From the NCBI RefSeq assembly GCF_000189635.1, contig NW_002475974.1, forward strand, positions 248,001 through 312,000: a stretch of 64,000 nucleotides of DNA, read 5' to 3'. The notes beneath the pieces are model-generated. The model worked only from the letters and a program-made list of their open reading frames with translations, searched no databases and had not been told where the DNA came from. Made by a program: the position numbers and the translations under genes. Positions within the stretch are counted from its first letter, which is position 1. Every line of letters begins with the position of its first letter. This stretch comes from Tetrahymena thermophila SB210 (taxonomy: Eukaryota; Ciliophora; Oligohymenophorea; Hymenostomatida; Tetrahymenidae). This document shows, one piece after another, positions 51,009-63,878 of this stretch.

Positions 51009-52354
51009 TCATATTCCCTTTCTATAAGACTTAGGAGTTAGTTCATTAATAAAATCTATTTAATGCATAGCTCCAATGTTGTTTCTGTCAAACCTCTAAA
51101 AGAACTTTTTAAATTCATTTTCATTTACATAAACCCCGTTTTCTTTTATCCATTAAAAGAAGTCTTATTTTTATACATTTTAACTATTTTATGGATCGAA
51201 CATTTTATAAATATCTTCCAATTTGAGTCCTTTATTTTAAATGTCTTTGCAATAATACTATATAGCGCTTTCTTAATTTAGCAACATCTTAAAAAGTTTA
51301 ATAATGTAAGACTAAGAGAGATCACATAAATCCTAAATTAATTTTAAAAATAAAATAAACTCTTTTTGAAAACAAACATTTTTATTAAGTTTTTTTTACA
51401 TTAAATATAATATTCTTATCTTAATAGACATGTGAATATTCAGTATCTTGTTTTGAAGGCTCCAGCATTTAAAAGAAATCTTCAATACTGTTTAGTTAAA
51501 TAATTTAATATCAATAAATCAATAAATATATTGAACATTATTTACTTCATAGTATCTCTTCCGTTCTTAGAATACCTTATTGCTAATAAATAAATATCAA
51601 TTTTATCAGCAAATATTTTTAAATTTTTTAGTCCGCGATCTAATTCGAAGGGAGTTACTTGATTGTTAAGCTCTAAATCAAATATTTTAAATATTTGATC
51701 AAATGAAACATCTTTTTGTTTGCATAAGCTTTATTTAATATTTTCTACTTCTCTTTCAAATAGGATCATTTCTTTAAATATAAATATTATTTGGTCTTTC
51801 AATTCATTATTTTACTCTCTATAAACAGTTTTTAAAAGCTATTCTCTTTACTCATAATCTGAATGATCTGCATAATAATTATTATAAACACTTGAATCAA
51901 GATATGTTGGCTATTTATATTATTAACTTATTTTATTTTACTCATAATTTGTAAGACTTTTTGTCAAATCTTCTTTTTTATATTTATTTTCTAACTATTC
52001 TCCACATTTATATATGACATTATATGTACTTGTGTATGTGCGAGGAGGTTTATTATCTAATATAGTGCTGTTTGATTTCATAAAACTGTCTTCTTGATTA
52101 ATAGCTATATGAGAATGCTTTGATTAAAACAACTCTGGTTATTAAGGAGGAGCTGAATAGGGATAACCTTCATAGTATTTGCTGTAATAATATGGATAAC
52201 CTTCATAGTGTCTTTAAAATTAGTAATTACTAGTTGGTGTTATTGTAAGTTAGGGGCTAGAATACCCTAAATTACTATAATTTGCTAAAAATTATCTTTA
52301 AATATTAGACCTTTCCTTTAAACTTGGTGACTGATAATACGAGGAGTATTGCAT
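51009..52354 (-). CDS. EF-hand protein with four degenerate to near-canonical calcium loops
   Basis: Three exons (52354-51546, 51487-51400, 51332-51009) give 406 residues with matching phases. The first 190 residues are Y/Q/S-rich (GYPYYYSKYYEGYPYS). The C-terminal half carries four EF-hand-like units: IFKIFDLELNNQVTPFELDR, then IRYSKNGRDTMNIEDFFQ, then IYKMFDPQNSQNVQKQDFF, then FFQRFDRNNIGAMHQIDFI. Loop 1 keeps D at position 1 and E at 12. Loop 4 keeps D1, N3, G6 and D12 but has isoleucine at 5. Loops 2 and 3 are degenerate. Paired EF-hands bind calcium or act as structural pairs, so calcium regulation is plausible and probably uses only one or two sites. The protein resembles calmodulin-like regulators rather than an enzyme. 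Confidence 0.8.
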
Positions 52355-52901
52355 AATTTTTTCTTGTATTTTTAATAGTGATTAAGTATTGCTTGAAATT
52401 AAATAATTTAAACTTAAATATTATATAATAAAAACTTTATGTAAGATATTTTTTATTTGTTTTTTTTTATTTTTGAATTTCAGTGATTGATTGATTGAGT
52501 GATTAATTGATGTGTTTATAAATAAGTTATTAACTGCTACTGAACAAACAACAGCTAAAAAAATATATGGCTAATAAAAATTTTTAATTATTTAAAAAAT
52601 TACAAACTATCAAATAAAAAAGTATTAATTTTAATAAAATGATTATGATTTATTTATTCTTATTTTCTAAACTAATAAACAAAAAAAATGTATCAATTAT
52701 TTATTTAAACAACTAATTAATTAATATTTACTGTTTATTTTAATTGTTAAATAAATAAATATTGAAGAATATTAATAAAAATTTATAATTTGAGTTATAA
52801 AAAGGTTTAAATTACTAAACTAAATATTTATATTTTTTTGCTTATAAAGCAATTCATTAAATTTAAACTAACAAAATATTTTATATAAATTTTAATCATT
52901 T
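52355..52901. other. Intergenic spacer
   Basis: This is the 5' flank of the EF-hand gene and the 3' flank of the LACTB2-like gene. It is A/T-rich, with a short TTGA repeat near 52483-52510. Confidence 0.55.
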
Positions 52902-53953
52902 TCATAAGCTAGGTTCTTCAACCCATTTAAATTGTTAGTTATCTAATTTGAGCACTAATTTATCATCAATTAATTTAGTAATATGCACTGAAATATTATG
53001 AAGTGCTCCATTAACTAAGTTTTCTTACAAACCGGGATATACTATTTCAAGTATTTAATTAGAGTTACATTATCCAAGTTATTTGATAGCTGCTTTTATT
53101 TTATCTTCTCTCATTTGACGATGCTACATTTATTCTAACATTGTTTTTTGAGATTCTTCTTTTCCTGTTATAGCTACTCCATGAGCAGAATAGATATTTT
53201 CAACATCTAAGCTTAAACACTTTTTGAAAGAATTCATTTAATCTTTTAAATTTCTGATTACATTGCTTGATCCTGATAGTATAAAATCTCCAGTGAAAAG
53301 AGTTTTTTCTTCAAAGAGATAGAAACATACATGATCAGTGCAGTGCCCAGGAGTTGTTATAACCTATATTCAAAATATTTAAATTACAAATTTTATAAAT
53401 ACAAATTTTTTTATGTAGCTTACTTATAGTGTGTGGTCTTCGCCTTTTACTATTTCCATATCTTAAAAACCAACTTGCTCATATTTAAATCCATACTCTT
53501 ATTCAAGCTATTAATCTTCTTCTAAATACATATATTTCTTAAATGTACAATTTTATTTGAGTTCAAGAATATCCTTGATCCCTAAAGTATGATCAGGGTG
53601 GTTATGAGTAAATATCACCTAAGAAATTTAGCTTTGTGTTTCATCTAAAACCTAAAATAAATAAATAACATTTCATATTTGCTACCTAAATCAATAGTCA
53701 ATAATTTACTTGCTTTAAGAGTTCTTTATATCCATCTTCATTTTATCCACAATCTATAAGTGTTCTATATTTTCCTTCTCCTATCAAATAAGTATTTGTT
53801 CCCTAAAGAGTAAAAGGTCTGTTTGATGTTATAGTATTTAGTTAAATTCATTATTAATACTATCTAAAAACTTAATAAATACCCTGGATTTAAACCTAAA
53901 ATTCTCCATACTTTTTTTGATAACCTTTCTATTTTGTTAATCTAAGGCAGCAT
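52902..53953 (-). CDS. LACTB2: LACTB2-like metallo-beta-lactamase-fold protein
   Basis: Four exons (53953-53883, 53818-53710, 53651-53424, 53363-52902) give 289 residues, essentially the same length as animal LACTB2. The N-terminus MLPQINKIERLSKKVWRILG then LNPGPFTLQGTNTYLIG is strongly conserved. The zinc motif THNHPDHT (H-x-H-x-D-H) is followed by VITTPGHCTDHVCFYLFEE, TLFTGDFIL and YSAHG, completing the metal ligands. A helical C-terminal region ends in a winged-helix-like ...NGALHNISVHITKLI. Human LACTB2 is a mitochondrial endoribonuclease, and related proteins are glyoxalase-II-like hydrolases. Ribonuclease activity is therefore plausible but not shown. No clear mitochondrial presequence is present. 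The 71-base first exon was chosen because it restores the conserved NPGP join. Confidence 0.92.
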
Positions 53954-54638
53954 TTATCTTGAAATACTAAATAAATAATGAAATAAATGTTATAAATATC
54001 TTATATTTAAGAAATATCACTGTTATTTTTATAATCAAAATAAAATTTTTGATAATATTGTTTATCTAAAAGTTGATATCTTTTTTTGTAATTTTACTAT
54101 TAAATTACTTAAGTTATTCATAAATTTCATCATTTTATAAAATTTATAATTTAAAATGACTCAAAAAAATAGAAATCCTTAATAATTAGTTTTAAGAAAA
54201 CCTCTGGAAATTTTCCAAAATTATTTTTTTAAGAAAGCCAATAAATATTTAATCACAATAATAAAGAATAAAAAAACAAAATATTTTGATTTTTTTTAGA
54301 AATATATGATTAAATATTTGGCATATCAATAAATACATAATTAGGCTATTTCTGATATCTTTTAGTTTCGATTTTAAGTTTTCTAATTATTTTTGATAAA
54401 ACTTAAGATTATTCAAATATTTTTAGGTAATTAATTTTATTTTATGAAAAGCTATCCAAAAGTTTTATTTTTTAAAAAAAAAAAGAACAAAATTTAAAAT
54501 TATAAAAATAAACAAATATATTTAATTGTATGATTTTGAATAGAAATTATTACAATTTAACAAAATTGAATAAGAATTTTAAAATCATAAATTTATAAAA
54601 TAGAATAAAGTAAATTTTTTTTAATAAATACTTTTACT
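53954..54638. other. Intergenic spacer
   Basis: This is the 5' flank of the LACTB2-like gene and the 3' flank of the zinc/Q-rich gene. It is A/T-rich with no gene seen. Confidence 0.55.
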
Positions 54639-57209
54639 TCATTATTATGCAGAATTAAAAGTATTAGTTAAAAAATTCTCGACTTGAGAAAAAGGTAGCC
54701 TTTAATTAATGAATTAGTTATAGAGATCGACTACTAAAATCTATTATACGGCTTTACAGTTTGGATATTGCTATTTAATTTTTACAGCTATTTCAAAAAA
54801 CTCTTTCTTTTCTATATCAACCGATAATTATGATGATTAATTTTATTTTTAGTAGGGTGGCAAATATTATTATTATTATTGTTACTGTTATATTTACTGG
54901 TTCTATTAGTAAAATGCCTAAATTTATTGCAAGTTCTATTATTAGTTATCTGATTATTTTACTTGCTAATATTATTGAGGTTATTAAATTTCAATTTATT
55001 TTAATTAGTTATTTGCTACTTATGCATGATTGATATGAGTTACTTATTAAATCTTAAATAGAGATTCTCTCGGTTTTTCCTCTTAAAATATTTTTGAAAA
55101 AGGCTTTTTAATTTTATCAGGCTAGGTTGGTAAATTCTAGTTTTAATTATTAAAACTTTTTGGCTGACTTTAGTTTTAATTAAATTTTTGATTTAATCCA
55201 TTTTTTTAATTATTTAAAGATTAAGATGAGACTGAATAACTTTCTAGATCATTTTATGAATTAAATTATTGATATGAAGAAACAGATTCAGAAGCAGAGC
55301 TTTGCCTTTTTATCTATTATCCTCCTTATAAATTTTGTTTTTAAAAAATTTCGACATTAATTTTCTTTTTTTCTTAGTTCTAAGTGCTTGGAGTTGAAGG
55401 AAAGTTGTTTTAGGTTGCATTTCTTAGGGAAGAGAAGTCACTGAAAGCATCAATTTAAGTCTTACTGTCATACTAATCGTTCTACTTCACTTAACTGTAA
55501 TACTGAGCTAAGTCGCTCTAGCTCTAACTATCTATTATATCTAACTTTTTTTTTGTAAAGTCTTTTAATTTATCACTAAGCACAAGAATACTTAGAATAA
55601 CTGCTTTGTTTGATAAATTTTCTAAGTCAATAATTTTTTTGTTGAGCATTTAAATATCATTGAGGTTTTAAACCATCTCTTTAGCAACTGAATTATTAGC
55701 AATTATATTCATGCAGCACTCTGTAGCAAAAGTAGAGTATTATCTTATTTTTGATGAGTTCACAATATTAGGATTTATTTTCATTTCCTCCAAGTAAATT
55801 TTTATTTTCATTAATTTTTAATTTAATTTTTCTAGTTGATAAAATCCCTCAGCAGCATTTGCAATATTTTACTTGCTTGAGTACTTTTAATCAAGCTACT
55901 CCACAACACGTCTACTTTAATTTAAAATTTATTGATTTTCTTCACAATATTTACTATGTTCATCTACTTTTTCTACATGTATGTAATCTTCACAAACTAT
56001 GCAAAATACAAGTTCTGTGGCAAAATTAGTGTGCCTATTCAATTTTAACCCATTATGAGTAACGTTCGACTAATAACTTGACATAGATAATTAATCGTCT
56101 TCGTTATTTTCTTAAGTTTTTCTCTTTTCATGTTTATTATATTTCTATTTAACTTTTATATTTGCATCATACCTTTCATCATTCTGTGATTTATTTTTTT
56201 TACTTTAATCTATTTTACTTTTTGGTTTTGAGTTTTTATCTTTATTTTATTAAAAATTGTTTTAAGATTAACTTCTATTGCTAATCTCTTTGAAAGTTTT
56301 TGAGTCAACTCCTTTTTTACTTTAATTAACTTTACTGCTGGCTCTTCTTTTAGATAAGTATTTGCTTTAAAAGCGTTCCTCATTTGAATCACTTTCATCA
56401 CTACTACTGCTACTTGATGAATCTTAATCTGATTCTTTTTCTTCAATAACAGATATACTACTGTCACTGTCTTTACGTCTTCTAAGATGTCTCTTCTTTT
56501 TCTCAGCTTACCTGTAACTCCTTTTAATTTCTATTGTATCTTTATCCTTTTTTTTTATAACTTTACTTTCTAAATTGCTAATATAGGACTTTAGATCAGA
56601 ATTGTTATTTGTTGGTCTTATTTAGCTTGAAACAAATGTAGATGATGGAAGTGAGGAATAATTACTAATAGAATATTATGAATAATTAGATATTTAACCA
56701 GGTTGAACCAAAGATTAAGTGATGTATAGCTGAGAAGGATATTAGATAGATAATTAGTTTTGAGATAATAAATTATCAACTCTTTATAGAATATCTTTTG
56801 CATCATCTTATTGAAATAAAGTGTTTGCATTTTATTCCCCAAGAGTTTATTATCCTTTGTAAAATGCACTCTGTTATATACTCTTTTAACTTTATTGATT
56901 AATTTTAGAAGTATCTATTGAAGCTGATTTTTAATCGACTTATCTGGTAGAATTCTTTAAAATTCCTTTAATTTACTTAGTTTAAGTTTTTTCTAAGGAT
57001 GAATTTTCCTTATTCTCATTCTACAAAATACTTTATTGTGCAACTTTTTAGAGAGGGTTTGATAACTATTTGAATGATCCAAAATTATTTGCTGATAATT
57101 ATAAATTGTTTGTTAAATTAGAAATGCTGTGAGTCCCATTTCCAAAAGAAGCCTCTAAACTAACTCCTTATGAAGTTTGCTACTTTAGCTAATAAGCGGA
57201 TAACTTCAT
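54639..57209 (-). CDS. C2HC-type zinc motif, coiled-coil and Q-rich protein
   Basis: One exon, 856 residues. The N-terminal 350 residues are S/Q/N-rich with RS-like and acidic serine patches (DSSSSSSSDESDSNEE). Near residues 400-420 is a short zinc-type motif CIVCEDYIHVEKVDEHSKYC, spaced C-x2-C-x12-H-x3-C. This is followed by about 170 residues of predicted coiled coil (QLEKLNQKLMKIKIYLEEM, MLNKKIIDLENLSNKAV). The remaining part is polyglutamine-rich. A compact end follows (KKEFFEIAVKIKQQYPNCKA). I do not recognise the overall protein. The motif recalls C2HC fingers seen before coiled coils in ciliate basal-body or cortical proteins, but that link is a guess. The frame is open over 2.5 kb. 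Confidence 0.8.
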
Positions 57210-57855
57210 TTCAGAAAATGTATTTAGTATAAGATGATATTACTATTATTATTACTACTATTAGAAATAATTATAATTTATATTTATAGTAATTATTTGC
57301 TTTCTTTATATAATTATCTGCCTCCTTTGATACAAAATATTAAAATTTTCAAATAATATTTATTCAAATTTCAATGTTATTCCTTGTCAATCAAAATTAT
57401 TAATTTTTGAAAATTCAATCAATTTCTATCCTTATTTTATATTTTAAATAGTATCTTCCTATTCGTTGAATTTTCAAGTCGTTATTTATTAACCTAATTA
57501 TTATTTTTTTTTTTCATAAAAAAAACTTTTAAATGTGGAATTGTTGTAATATGGATTTGACTAAATTAATTTTTTAAACTAAAAAAGTAAATAAAAAATT
57601 ATTTTATAAAACTTTAAAATATTATTAAAAAGAATTAATTTTATTTAAACCCTAATCTTTCATTTTACTGATTTCGATCATTTATTTATAATACAATAAA
57701 TTTGAAATTAATTAAGATTCTAAGATAATTTAAATCACAAAAATACTATAGATTTGAAATTAAAACAACTTATTTACATTAAATTTATTGGAAATTAAAT
57801 ATTTAAGTTATTAAGAGATATCATTTATTAGCAAATTAAATCAATTTATTTTATA
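57210..57855. other. Intergenic spacer between divergent genes
   Basis: A shared 5' region of the zinc/Q-rich gene (minus) and CCDC77 (plus), 646 bp, A/T-rich. No promoter motif could be assigned. Confidence 0.55.
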
Positions 57856-59318
57856 ATGTACACAATTAAAGAAACAGCCTCTCATTTCCCAGAAATGGAT
57901 AAGGCCCTTTTATTTAAAATGGCTTGCAATCAAGAAGATTATGTAAATAGCCTTTTGTCGTATTATAGAGACAGAATTAATGATTTTGACAAAGAAAGAA
58001 GTGAGTGGTTATAAAAATTAAATGAAATTGTTACAACTGAATCTGAAAAGCATAAATTATAATGGGAGTTAACGCGCAGAAGAGATGATGTTAATACTCT
58101 TAAGGAAACTCTAGATAAATTTAGGAGTATTCTATACCAAGAAAGATAAAATGTGCTAGTTATTTAAAGGGAAAATGAATTATTAAAATTAAAAGATTTA
58201 GAGGATTAAAAAAAAATTACTGAATTAGGTGCATTAGTTGAACCAGTTTAAGAAAATGTAGTATTAAATAAAAATAAAAAGCCAGGTAAAATTTACAAAT
58301 AAATACATAAAACACATTAATGAAGTTCTTTTATTTATAAATTTTAAGAGATAAATTACGCTTTTTCAAAAGTTGATACTAATATCCACAGAAATCGTGC
58401 TGCTTTTGAGACAGCATTAAAAAAGTAAATAATTTTTAAATTTCATTAGTATTTTAAATATTTGTATATACTATATATCAGAGTAGGAAAAGACGGATTG
58501 GTAGAAGGTTAGCCTAAATGTGTAATTACTAATATTCATTTACCAGTTGATGGAATAAATAGTATTGAATAAGAAAATTTCGAATTAAGGGAGTAAATTG
58601 AAAAAGACAAAGAAATTTGGATGGAAAAGCTAGAAACACTAAAACTATAAATCTTAGACAGAGAATAAAAAATTCAATAAAATAACAACTAAAAAGCTCA
58701 AAAAATTGAAGAATTGTAAAAAAAAGCTTAAGAACTTGAAAAATAGCACATAGATTTATCAAAAGAATTATTTGTTCTAAGAATATAAACAAATGAGAAA
58801 GAGAGAAAATTGTAAGAAGAAAATGAACTACAAAGATTGAAGAATACTGCTTTAGCAAATAAAATACTTATTATTGAAAAGTAGGCTGAATAAGAAAATA
58901 AATAGACTTAAAATGAAGCAAATAAAATTTCTATGAATGCAGCAAACGTATTTAGAAATCAAGTTAGATCAAAAGAAGAAAATATTCAAATACTCAAAGT
59001 AACTTTACAAAAATTGACAAAAGAAATAATTTTTTTAATTATTATAAATAAAGGACTAATTTAATCAGGTCCAGAAAATTTATCTCAATAAAATTAAGCG
59101 TTTAGAAGAAGATCTTTCAGGCTTAAACGAGAAGTAATATCATCAACAATTTAAACAAATAAGACTAGTAATTATTAATAATAAAAAGGTATGAAAAATT
59201 AGATTAAAAGAGAAAAGTTTAGAATTCTGGTTACAAAAGTGACATTAAAATTCTTCAAACTAAAATTGAAACTATTAGAAGATAGCTCTAGTAAGACGGA
59301 GTTGATTTACAAGAGTGA
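57856..59318 (+). CDS. CCDC77: CCDC77 homologue (coiled-coil centriolar/basal-body protein)
   Basis: Five exons (57856-58285, 58349-58424, 58482-58998, 59069-59133, 59189-59318) give 405 residues with all phases consistent. The N-terminal segment LLSYYRDRINDFDKERSEWL, then KHKLQWELTRRRDDVNTLKE, then FRSILYQERQNVLVIQRENE and LLKLKDLEDQKKITELGAL, follows animal CCDC77 closely (YYR.RI, WELRRRE, L.QERE..L.L..EN..LK..ELED..KI). Most of the rest is coiled coil, ending KYEKLDQKRKVQNSGYKSDI then KILQTKIETIRRQLQ, again as in CCDC77. Human CCDC77 is a centrosomal/centriolar protein, so a basal-body site is inferred. The last intron donor (59134) was picked because it joins NEK to YEKLDQ in the conserved frame. 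Confidence 0.87.
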
Positions 59319-60107
59319 AAATATTTTATTAAAATAAAGATGAAAAAAACAGGAAAAGTTAATAGAATTTAGATTTTTATTTTATTGATATTAAAAAATA
59401 ATTATTTCTTCAGAAAAAAATTGCAATTAATTTACTTTTATTTTGTGTAAGATATTTATTCTAAATAAAGTTAATAAAATAAATAAAATTATATTTCAAA
59501 AATCTTCAAAATTTTTTTGTAGAATAAAAAAATATTATAATTTATTAGATTTAATTATTTTCTTTATAATCAAAAATAAAATTATCGTTCAAAAAAATTA
59601 AATTTTTTATTCTGAATTTTATATATTTTATTTAGTATTTAATTTCAAAAAATAAATTACTTTTCTTTAATATTTTAAAATTAATTTCTTCTTTACTTTT
59701 TAAAACTTAAAAACATGGTTTTATTAAAATCCTAAATTATTATATTAAAATTTATTATAAATTTACTTAATTAGTTATTTAAAAATAATGTCTTTAAAAA
59801 TGGATTTATTTTTTTTTAATTTTTAATTATTCATATTAATTTATTATTTTGTAAAAAAATTGCATAAAAAAAATCAGCCGAAGCATTAATAATTTTTAAA
59901 AACTGTAAATTAAAATATTTCAACTTTGATAATGACTTCTGAAATAGTTTAATAAATATTTTATTTAATTTATAATATTTAATTTATTGAAATTTTTTAA
60001 ATTTAAGACAAAAATAGCTAAAGAGGTAGAAACAGATTCTATAAAATATTTACAAATTTAATAATTAAATTATTAGATTAATTTATTGAAAACTGAATAA
60101 ATTAGTT
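59319..60107. other. Intergenic spacer between convergent genes
   Basis: A/T-rich sequence between the CCDC77 stop and the BAG6-like stop. Nothing else was seen. Confidence 0.55.
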
Positions 60108-63100
60108 TCAATCTTTCTTTTTCATCAAATCACCTTTTTTATATTCTTCAGAAAGCTATATGTTGTATCTTTCAAATCTAGTTTCGTCTTTTTCAAGCTC
60201 ATTTTCGATATCTTCTAAAAGCTTTCAATTTAAAAAAATTATTAAATAATTTATTTAAATTTTTAAAGTTAAATATTTTACATCAATTTCTTATTCAGCA
60301 CGATTTTATGTGGGATTTTCAATTTCCATTTAACCATTTGAACCTCCTTCCTGGTTTTGCTTTTGTTCTTCTGCAGATCTCTAATTATTATTCTAATATT
60401 CGTTTAATTTAAAAAAATATTTCAGCTTAAAAAATATAATTTTACATTTTCATGTTAATATTATAAAATCAAAGCCTTGACTTTTTCCCACAACATAGTA
60501 GTGATCAAAGAATCAACTAAAGCCATGCTACCTTCTCCCATAATTCTTGTTATAGGTTCGTTTACCCAAGCTCTAAATATAACTTATAAATCATTTAATC
60601 CTCCATGTAAACATTCAGAAAATTCAGTGAATAACTCTCCAATTATTTTTTTAACTTCATAAACAAACTCTCCACTAAATGTCTCTGTCCCATCTTGAGG
60701 AAAATCTCTCATAATTATATCATAAACAGTAGGAAGTCTTGTTTCTAAAATATCTAAAGCTATGCCTTCAGGTTCTAAACCTTCATAAACTAATTAGCTA
60801 TGTTATTATGGAACTACTAAGTATGAGCTCAAAGATTAAGCTAGCTTTTCGGAAAACTCTTATCCTAAAAAATAAAATTTTTTAAATAATAATTTAATAA
60901 AACTATAAAATATTTTTATTCATTATTTTGTATCTTTTAATAAATATTTGAGATAATTTAATTATTTATTTAGTAAATTAATTCTATTATTTATTAACAT
61001 ATTTCATTTATTTAATAAAAGTTTTTTGATTGAATATTTATATATTCTTAATTAATTTCTTCATCAATAATTTTTTTTATTATTAAATTTGATAAAATAT
61101 CTTCATATTTTGTTTTATAGATCGAATTTGTAAAGAAAATAATTAATTACTTCCTAAGTTGCGTTAGCTAATTTGATCTCTTATCTTTTATTGGATGCTG
61201 TTTAAGAAAGTGAATTGACCACCTATTTATTTTAAAAAAATATATTTTATTTTAATTTGAAATTAAGCTTTTTATTACTCATAAAGCTCTAAACTAAATC
61301 TGAAATTCTTAATTGGCCAACAATTGCTTATATTAATTCATCAGATTCACTTTGCTCTTAATCTTATTCTGTCATATTTTCTCTGATTAATTCATCAACG
61401 GTCATATTCATCATGCCTCCAATTCCATCTCCCATGAGCATGCTTAATGGGTTAAATCCACCACTTTATCCTCCCATCATAAAAGGGAATCCCATTTAAG
61501 GCTATTATTGCTAAACTGCTTGCTATTATTATTAACTGTTTTATTGGGACTAGCTTTAAGTGTTGTTCTGTGAACTAGAATTTTAGTTTTAAGGTTACTA
61601 TTAAGAAGAATTAGAAGATTAGTTTGTATTTTATGAAGATGGCATCTAATTTTGTTGCTATTGCTGTTGGTTTTATTATTATGTCTATCTATTAAGTTAA
61701 GATAATAAATTTGCAGCTTATGCACCACTTATTGTTGTAGTTTAAACCTATGGACCACTAGCATTAATGGTAATATTAGAATTTCCATTATTAGGTAAAC
61801 CTAAACCTTACAAAAGATTTTAGAGTAGATTTTCATCTCCATTCAAATTAATGGTACTGCTCATTTCTATTCCAATAGTATTTTCATCTTCTTCATCCTC
61901 CCATTCTGATTCATTTAAGTTTTAATTATTATTTCTAGATTAATTATTGTTTCTGTTGCCAGTATTTACACTCGATGCATTCACGTTAATATTCTAATTA
62001 CCTAAAATATTTCCTAAAACTTACTATAAATTGATGTTTGAGTCTGTATCCACAACATGAGTTGATCCTATGCCTACAATCTAAATTTCTTAATCATTAT
62101 TCATTGTGTTCATAACTCCAATTCTTACTTCTCCATTTTGTCCTCCACTAATTTAAGATATTAATTGATTTAAAGAATCATTAGCACCATTATTAGGGTT
62201 TTAAGTAATATTTATTGTGGTTTAACCAGGTTATTAAGCTTAAGTGCTATTAGTATTATTATTTTAAGCAGGCTAATTATTGACCTAATTTCTTTATTGC
62301 TAATTTGAAAAAAAGGAAGTTATTGGAACTTAGCCAACTTAAATAGTAGCTTATACATTAGGTTGAGATACATTCTATTATTAGTTTCTATTGCTATTAT
62401 TATTCATATTAGTGTTATTGGTATTAGAGTTGCTTGCTTGGTTTTAGCTATTTTAAGTATTAGTTGAAGTGCTTCCACTCTAATTTTAACTGTTTGATGA
62501 CTGCATAGGATGTTATACAGGAGGTCTTGTTAAGACAGGGGCAGGAGCATTTGGATTTTATTCAAATCTAGCTTATCCTGGACCTTAATCTAACTAGATA
62601 TCACGTAAAATTCCTACAAGTGGCTAAGTGCAAGCTACAAGCTCATTTAAAGCACGTCCAACTTCCAGAGAAAGAGCTTGAGTGGAACTTCTATCTACTT
62701 ACAAATTCATATACTACTCTCTTTAAAGTAATTCTGCTAAGCGATGGACAAATGGTAGAGTGCGCTATACTTAAAACTACCAATTACTTAGATAGGAACC
62801 AATCATTGCAGCTGGAGATCTATTTGGTAGCATAGGAAGAGGAGGTCCAGGAAAAGTACTTTAAGCTCCCATAAGATTGTTGCATATTAATCCTAAATTG
62901 AGCAATTCTTAATGAGGTAGTTAAATTTATCTTTAAATAGTGATAGGCTACTAATTACTAACTAAATTAGATCTTGCAGTAGATTATGTTTGAGGATTCT
63001 ATTGAGTTTATGGTTAAGTTTAGCTTTGAGCTTAAGAGTGCTATGGTTAAGGTTAAAATAAAGGTTAAGCTAAAGTGAATGAAGCAGACTGAATAAGAGG

Positions 63101-63878
63101 ATTTTGTTATGGCTACTAAGATTATTAATTAGGCTATTGTTACTATTACTATCTAGCTCCAGGTTATATATTAAATAAATTGGTTAAGTTCCCTAATATT
63201 TATGACAAATCACCTAAATTGCCCTATTATATTTAAACGTTTCCCCCAAACATATCTAATGGTCTTCTATTGTTTTACTACTGTGGCTGTTATTATTATT
63301 ATTATTAAGCCTACTATTACTAAGGCTGTTGATTTGCATTTTATTGTTAGACTTTTGCTACCAAGTGAATCCAATTTGGTTGTTCTGGGTCCTTAGCTTT
63401 TATAATTTAATATTAAAACATTTTTATTTCAATTTTTTAAATGTGTATTTTGATAGACATTCTGAAATAATTAATTAATTAATATGTTGCTTTTCATCTG
63501 CTTGTTTACTTGCTAACTAAAATCATTTGCAAAATGTCTTTTTTATATATCAAAAATTTTTGTTACCATAATCACCAACAGTTTTAGTGTCGATAAGTTA
63601 TTATCCCATGCATATCATTCTTTATCTATCTGCTGGAACGCCGCTAACTTCTTACACTTTAATTCTTAAATCTTTGATAAGCATCTGTTTTTATTATTAA
63701 TTGTTCAAAATATTTCAATACAAGAAAGGAAGGAAATAGAATTTCAATATGAAGTAAAAATTACATTAGCTGGAACCCTTAACTCATAAACTGTTTCAGA
63801 GAGAGTTTTAATCTTTAATAATCTCATTGGAACTTCTTCTTGCATTCTCTAGCTATTTTGATTTTATTCCTATTCCAT
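60108..63878 (-). CDS. BAG6: BAG6/Scythe-like protein with N-terminal ubiquitin-like domain
   Basis: Seven exons (63878-63765, 63684-63567, 63396-61279, 61222-61151, 60864-60446, 60392-60282, 60221-60108) sum to 1021 residues in frame. Residues about 18-92 are a ubiquitin-like domain: MRLLKIKTLSETVYELRVPA, then QEVSGVPADRQRMICMGQQ, then TKTVGDY and WIHLVAK. The W/VIHLV end of the domain is typical of BAG6. The middle 650 residues are Q/N/P-rich with a structured block near PFVHRLAELLQREQYMNLQV and LSLEVGRALNELVACTQPLV, matching the BAG6 central region. The C-terminal exons read GIALDILETRLPTVYDIIMR and FTEFSECLHGGLNDLQVIF. BAG6 proteins chaperone exposed hydrophobic segments and route failed membrane proteins to the proteasome. 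Ubiquilin is the main alternative but lacks this central block, and no C-terminal UBA was seen here. Confidence 0.78.

Noticed and set aside
58529-58858. Minus-strand hydrophobic open stretch
   Set aside because: It is antisense of the coiled-coil exon of CCDC77, which is in frame and conserved.
62620-63396. Plus-strand open stretches within the BAG6-like gene
   Set aside because: Antisense shadows of exon 3 of the BAG6-like gene.
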